From assembly GCA_002297935.1 (NCBI GenBank), contig DBLC01000064.1, forward strand, positions 11,406 through 18,975: 7,570 bases of DNA, read 5' to 3'. The stretch is from Dialister sp. UBA734 (lineage in GTDB: Bacteria; Bacillota; Negativicutes; Veillonellales; Dialisteraceae). Position numbers and translations under genes: made by a program. A model generated the notes under the pieces. It was given only the letters and a program-made list of their open reading frames with translations, was not told the origin of the DNA and did not search any database. Position 1 is the stretch's first letter. Every line of letters starts with the position of its first letter. This document shows positions 5,669 to 7,570 of the stretch, piece by piece.

Positions 5669-5957
5669 GTAGTGACTAGTAACTCGTGACTGGATTCTCA
5701 TTTTTTCTAGGGCCTAGTTACTAGTCACCAGTCACCCAATCCAAAGAAGCATGGTCGCCTCGTTTCCCATAATGATGACCCCCGTTAATCGGCAGCAGCG
5801 CTTTTCATACATCTTGAAAGATATACTAGCTCTAGGCTCGGTCGTAGCCAGCTGAACATCAGAAATTGGTATTGATTGGCTTCCATGCTTCTTAAATTGT
5901 GGTAACTAGTGACTCGTGACCGGTGACTAGGAAATATGCTTCCAGTCACCAGTCCCC
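5669..5957. repeat. Second inverted-repeat element with GTGACT heptamers (copy F)
   Basis: Four GTGACT-family arrays alternate in orientation: 5669-5693 forward, 5714-5735 reverse, 5901-5930 forward, 5942-5957 reverse. Neighbouring pairs could fold into hairpins with short loops. The segment between the inner arrays is itself bounded by an exact 11-bp inverted repeat, AAGAAGCATGG (5744-5754) and CCATGCTTCTT (5883-5893). The right side (GTATTG, GGCTTCC, AAATTGTG near 5869-5900) looks like a degraded version of the GTATTGGGGCGCTTCC end of copies A, D and E, suggesting a distant relation. A short minus-strand frame is open from about 5905 to 5736 but has no ribosome site and starts within the repeat, so I do not call it a gene. 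Confidence 0.65.
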
Positions 5958-6287
5958 GATGGTATGTTTTCGTACATAGTGATATATAACCTATGCATAC
6001 ATACGGTTTTCAGCTAGTCTGCGGGCCCGCTTCCTTGTTGGGATTGGAAAATGGGAAATCCTAAATTTCTACGTCAATTCCCCATCCATCAATCCAGTCC
6101 TTAAGGTTCGTACTGCAAGATTGACTTCTGGCTTATCGAAGTATTCCGGAAGGATTTCTTTTTTCCTCTCCATCTATATAGTCGAAAATAGAAGTTCATT
6201 TCGGAATATGGTTATAAAAAGTTTTTTCAGATCGTTAGGAATACTAGGAAAACGCTGATTTAATCAAAGAGTTCTCCTATATTTCTC
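5958..6287. other. Gene-free stretch with one weak minus-strand frame
   Basis: I see no convincing gene here. GCGGGCCCGC at 6021-6030 is a perfect 10-bp palindrome. On the minus strand an ATG at 6173 opens 34 codons ending at 6069 (starting MERKKEILPEYFDKPEVN), without a clear ribosome site. The overlapping frame ending at 6061 reads LKDWIDGWGIDVEI, which looks like a protein C-terminus, so a frameshifted gene remnant is possible but unproven. Confidence 0.4.
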
Positions 6288-6315
6288 CAACTGTCAACTG
6301 CTAACCGCCTACTGC
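6288..6315. repeat. CAACTGC heptamer array
   Basis: Four 7-bp units CAACTGT, CAACTGC, TAACCGC and CTACTGC abut the terminator at 6320-6367. This is a further heptamer family, here as a lone array with no recognisable element body beside it. Confidence 0.75.
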
Positions 6316-6319
6316 AAAC

Positions 6320-6367
6320 AAAAAAGGATTACGAAAACAAATCTCTCCGTTTTCGTAATCCTTTTTT
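6320..6367 (-). terminator. Strong bidirectional terminator of ireB-ruvX-yrzB
   Basis: GGATTACGAAAAC (6326-6338) and GTTTTCGTAATCC (6349-6361) form a perfect 13-bp stem with a ten-base loop. It is flanked by an A run (6320-6325) and a T run (6362-6367), so it can stop transcripts on either strand. It begins ten bases after the yrzB stop codon. Confidence 0.95.
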
Positions 6368-6377
6368 GGTTTAGTGT

Positions 6378-6641
6378 TTACATCGCATCATAAATATCTG
6401 CTACAGCATCGTATTCTTCGTCTGTTGGCGGTACGTATTCCAGTTCTCCGTTTTCATCTTTGTCAATGCGGGCCAAGATGATATCCGGTTCTTCTGTATC
6501 CCCGTCAGATTCTGGAATGGAGACCAGGACGGCAAATTCTTTGCCGGCGAAGGGAATGACCACATCCTGTGCATAATCCCTTTCGTCTCCGTCTGGTCCA
6601 GTGATAGTCACTACAACTGGTTCTTCTTTCTTTTCCGTCAT
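6378..6641 (-). CDS. yrzB: DUF1292 family protein YrzB
   Basis: This is a small acidic cytoplasmic protein of 87 residues, the DUF1292 family found downstream of ruvX in Firmicutes. Its function is not established. The sequence is a run of short beta segments (VVVTITGPDGDE 9-20, VVIPFAGKEFAVLVSI 27-42, DIILARIDKDENGELEYV 53-70) and a family-typical acidic end TDEEYDAVADIYDAM. The start at 6641 is preferred over an in-frame ATG at 6668 because AGAGGA precedes it by eight bases and it clears the ruvX stop by four bases; the upstream ATG would overlap ruvX. It is the last gene of the operon, followed at once by a strong terminator. Confidence 0.9.
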   Translation of the reverse strand: MTEKKEEPVVVTITGPDGDERDYAQDVVIPFAGKEFAVLVSIPESDGDTEEPDIILARIDKDENGELEYVPPTDEEYDAVADIYDAM

Positions 6642-6645
6642 TTGT

Positions 6646-7074
6646 TTATCCTCTATTTTTAAATGCAAGGTGCTGCAGGTATCCTTCCAGAATCACCACA
6701 GCAGCCATTTTATCAATGACTTTTTTGCGCTTCTTACGGCTCACATCGGCGGCGATCAATTGTTTCTGGGCCATCACGGTGGTAAGACGTTCATCCCAGA
6801 AATGCTGCGGAATGTCCGGAAAGGCTTCTGCCAATTCTTTGGCAAATTCTTCTGTCTTTTCCGCTCTCATTCCTTTGGTGCCGTTCATATTGAGTGGCAT
6901 GCCCAATACAAATTCTTCCACCTGGTATTCCTTGGTAAGCTGGCGAAGGCGCTCAAAATCTTTTTCCCTTGTGGTATGGCGGATGGTTTCTACGCCTTGG
7001 GCGGTCCAGCCGAAGAGATCGCTCACAGCGACCCCAATGGTTTGGGAGCCCACGTCGAGACTCATAATTCTCAT
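6646..7074 (-). CDS. ruvX: RuvX/YqgF family RNase H-fold nuclease
   Basis: This 142-residue protein belongs to the YqgF/RuvX family, originally proposed as a Holliday junction resolvase and also linked to 16S rRNA 5'-end maturation. The RNase H fold signatures are present: MRIMSLDVGSQTIGVAVSD at 1-19 with catalytic Asp7, GMPLNMNGT at 58-66, WDERLTT at 93-99, and Asp121 in DKMAA. Length is typical. I take the start at 7074, since MRIMxLDVG is the usual family N-terminus; it lies one base after the ireB stop and AAGGA is upstream. An in-frame ATG at 7098 would add eight residues overlapping ireB and has a poor ribosome site. The near-zero gaps on both sides indicate translational coupling in the operon. 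Confidence 0.93.
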   Translation of the reverse strand: MRIMSLDVGSQTIGVAVSDLFGWTAQGVETIRHTTREKDFERLRQLTKEYQVEEFVLGMPLNMNGTKGMRAEKTEEFAKELAEAFPDIPQHFWDERLTTVMAQKQLIAADVSRKKRKKVIDKMAAVVILEGYLQHLAFKNRG

Positions 7075-7075
7075 A

Positions 7076-7342
7076 TTACAGTCCTTTGTGTTTGACATAG
7101 AAACGAACCAGTTCTTCTACCAATTCATCTCGTTCCATGCCAGAAATCAATTTACGTGCATCGTGACGGCTGGTAATATATGTCGGTTCTCCTGAAACCA
7201 AGTAACCTACCAGCTGCACTGTGGGGTTATGCCCAGCTTCTTTCAAAGCGGCATAGACTTCCTGCAGAATCATGGCAGCTTCTCTATTCTCCCCTTCATC
7301 TGCTTTGGTATTGAACAACATCGTTTCATCAGAAACTGACAT
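7076..7342 (-). CDS. ireB: IreB family regulatory phosphoprotein (UPF0297)
   Basis: This 88-residue protein is IreB (YrzL), a small cytoplasmic regulator that in Enterococcus faecalis is phosphorylated by the PASTA Ser/Thr kinase IreK and dampens cell-wall stress resistance. Family features are clear: the N-terminal DETMLFN segment (5-11) with Thr7 and Ser4 at the positions of the reported phosphorylated Thr7 and Thr4, then HNPTVQLVGYLVSGEPTYITSRHDARKLI (38-66) and the closing ERDELVEELVRFYVKHKG. A strong ribosome site GGAGGG lies shortly upstream. In Firmicutes alaS commonly precedes ireB; here repeat copy E lies upstream instead, and any alaS is outside the window. It is the first gene of the ireB-ruvX-yrzB operon. 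Confidence 0.95.
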   Translation of the reverse strand: MSVSDETMLFNTKADEGENREAAMILQEVYAALKEAGHNPTVQLVGYLVSGEPTYITSRHDARKLISGMERDELVEELVRFYVKHKGL

Positions 7343-7368
7343 ATATATCCCTCCTCGAAAGCATGCTA

Positions 7369-7400
7369 ATGAATGTCTAACATAGCACGTTTACATTCAT
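7369..7400. promoter_or_regulatory. 8-bp inverted repeat upstream of ireB
   Basis: ATGAATGT (7369-7376) and ACATTCAT (7393-7400) are exact inverted repeats separated by 16 bases, 27-58 bp upstream of the ireB start. The promoter should be in this short gap: TTGTAT and TATGTT on the minus strand are a weak -35/-10 pair with 18-base spacing. The inverted repeat could be an operator or chance. Confidence 0.35.
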
Positions 7401-7406
7401 CTATAC

Positions 7407-7570
7407 AATTAGGAATTAGGAGTGAGGAGTGAGGAGTGAGGAGTGAGGAGTGGTGGTACGGCGCACAAAATTTGGAAGCGCCGTAATTTTTTATATACAT
7501 ACCACGCAATATATTCTTAATAGAAAAAGGGGTATTGGGGCGCTTTATGAATTGTGCGCCCCTTCCACCA
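7407..7570. repeat. Inverted-repeat element, copy E (short core, cut by window end)
   Basis: The left end has six clean heptamers: two AATTAGG (7407-7420) and four AGTGAGG (7421-7448). The left hairpin is CGGCGC (7459-7464) / GCGCCG (7478-7483), and the right hairpin is GGGGCGC (7537-7543) / GCGCCCC (7556-7562). Only about 50 bp lies between the hairpins, against over 200 in copy A, so the TATAACC core is missing. The right heptamers should begin just past the window edge. It lies about 65 bp upstream of the ireB start. Confidence 0.85.

Noticed and set aside
5736..5905. Minus-strand frame of about 55 codons inside copy F
   Set aside because: It begins and ends in heptamer repeats, lacks a ribosome site, and its product matches nothing I know; most likely read-through of repeat DNA.

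Overview
The window looks like chromosome of an anaerobic Firmicute of the Negativicutes (Veillonella / Megasphaera / Dialister / Acidaminococcus relatives). Three things suggest this: two short-chain flavodoxins resembling the Megasphaera elsdenii protein, the Firmicutes housekeeping cluster ireB-ruvX-yrzB, and a bacterial GlnRS. The genus is an inference and cannot be fixed from sequence alone. All seven convincing protein genes lie on the minus strand, so transcription runs from high to low coordinates.

Layout, right to left. 7342-6378 holds a tight operon: ireB (IreB, substrate of the PASTA kinase), ruvX (YqgF/RuvX nuclease fold) and yrzB (DUF1292), closed by a strong bidirectional terminator at 6320-6367. 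6320-5215 has no protein gene. It holds a heptamer array, a short inverted-repeat element with GTGACT heptamers (5669-5957), and a probable structured minus-strand RNA of a family I do not recognise, ending in an intrinsic terminator at 5215-5244. 4693-3020 is glnS. 2672-1986 encodes a secreted protein of unknown function. 1600-1172 and 688-248 are two paralogous flavodoxins; the first has a textbook sigma-70 promoter and terminator, the second a perfect 16-bp LacI-family-like operator palindrome. A 55-56 bp tandem repeat lies at the left end.

The striking part is the intergenic DNA. Almost every gap contains a copy of a roughly 200-340 bp, gene-free, inverted-repeat element (copies at 741-1080, 1717-1984, 2690-3000, about 4904-5160, and 7407 to the window end). 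A typical copy has an outer array of 7-bp repeats, a GGCGC/GCGCC hairpin, an AT-rich core with an inner inverted repeat, a second GGGGCGC/GCGCCCC hairpin, and the same heptamers in inverse orientation. Both ends of one copy carry the same heptamer family, but the family differs between copies, and one copy has a compensatory base-pair change in its hairpin. I know of no named family with this architecture; it is the best candidate here for something undescribed.

Functionally the genes are ordinary: wall-stress signalling and RNA/DNA maintenance (ireB, ruvX, yrzB), glutaminyl-tRNA formation (glnS) and low-potential electron transfer (flavodoxins). The novelty is in the repeats, the putative RNA and the flavodoxin operator.
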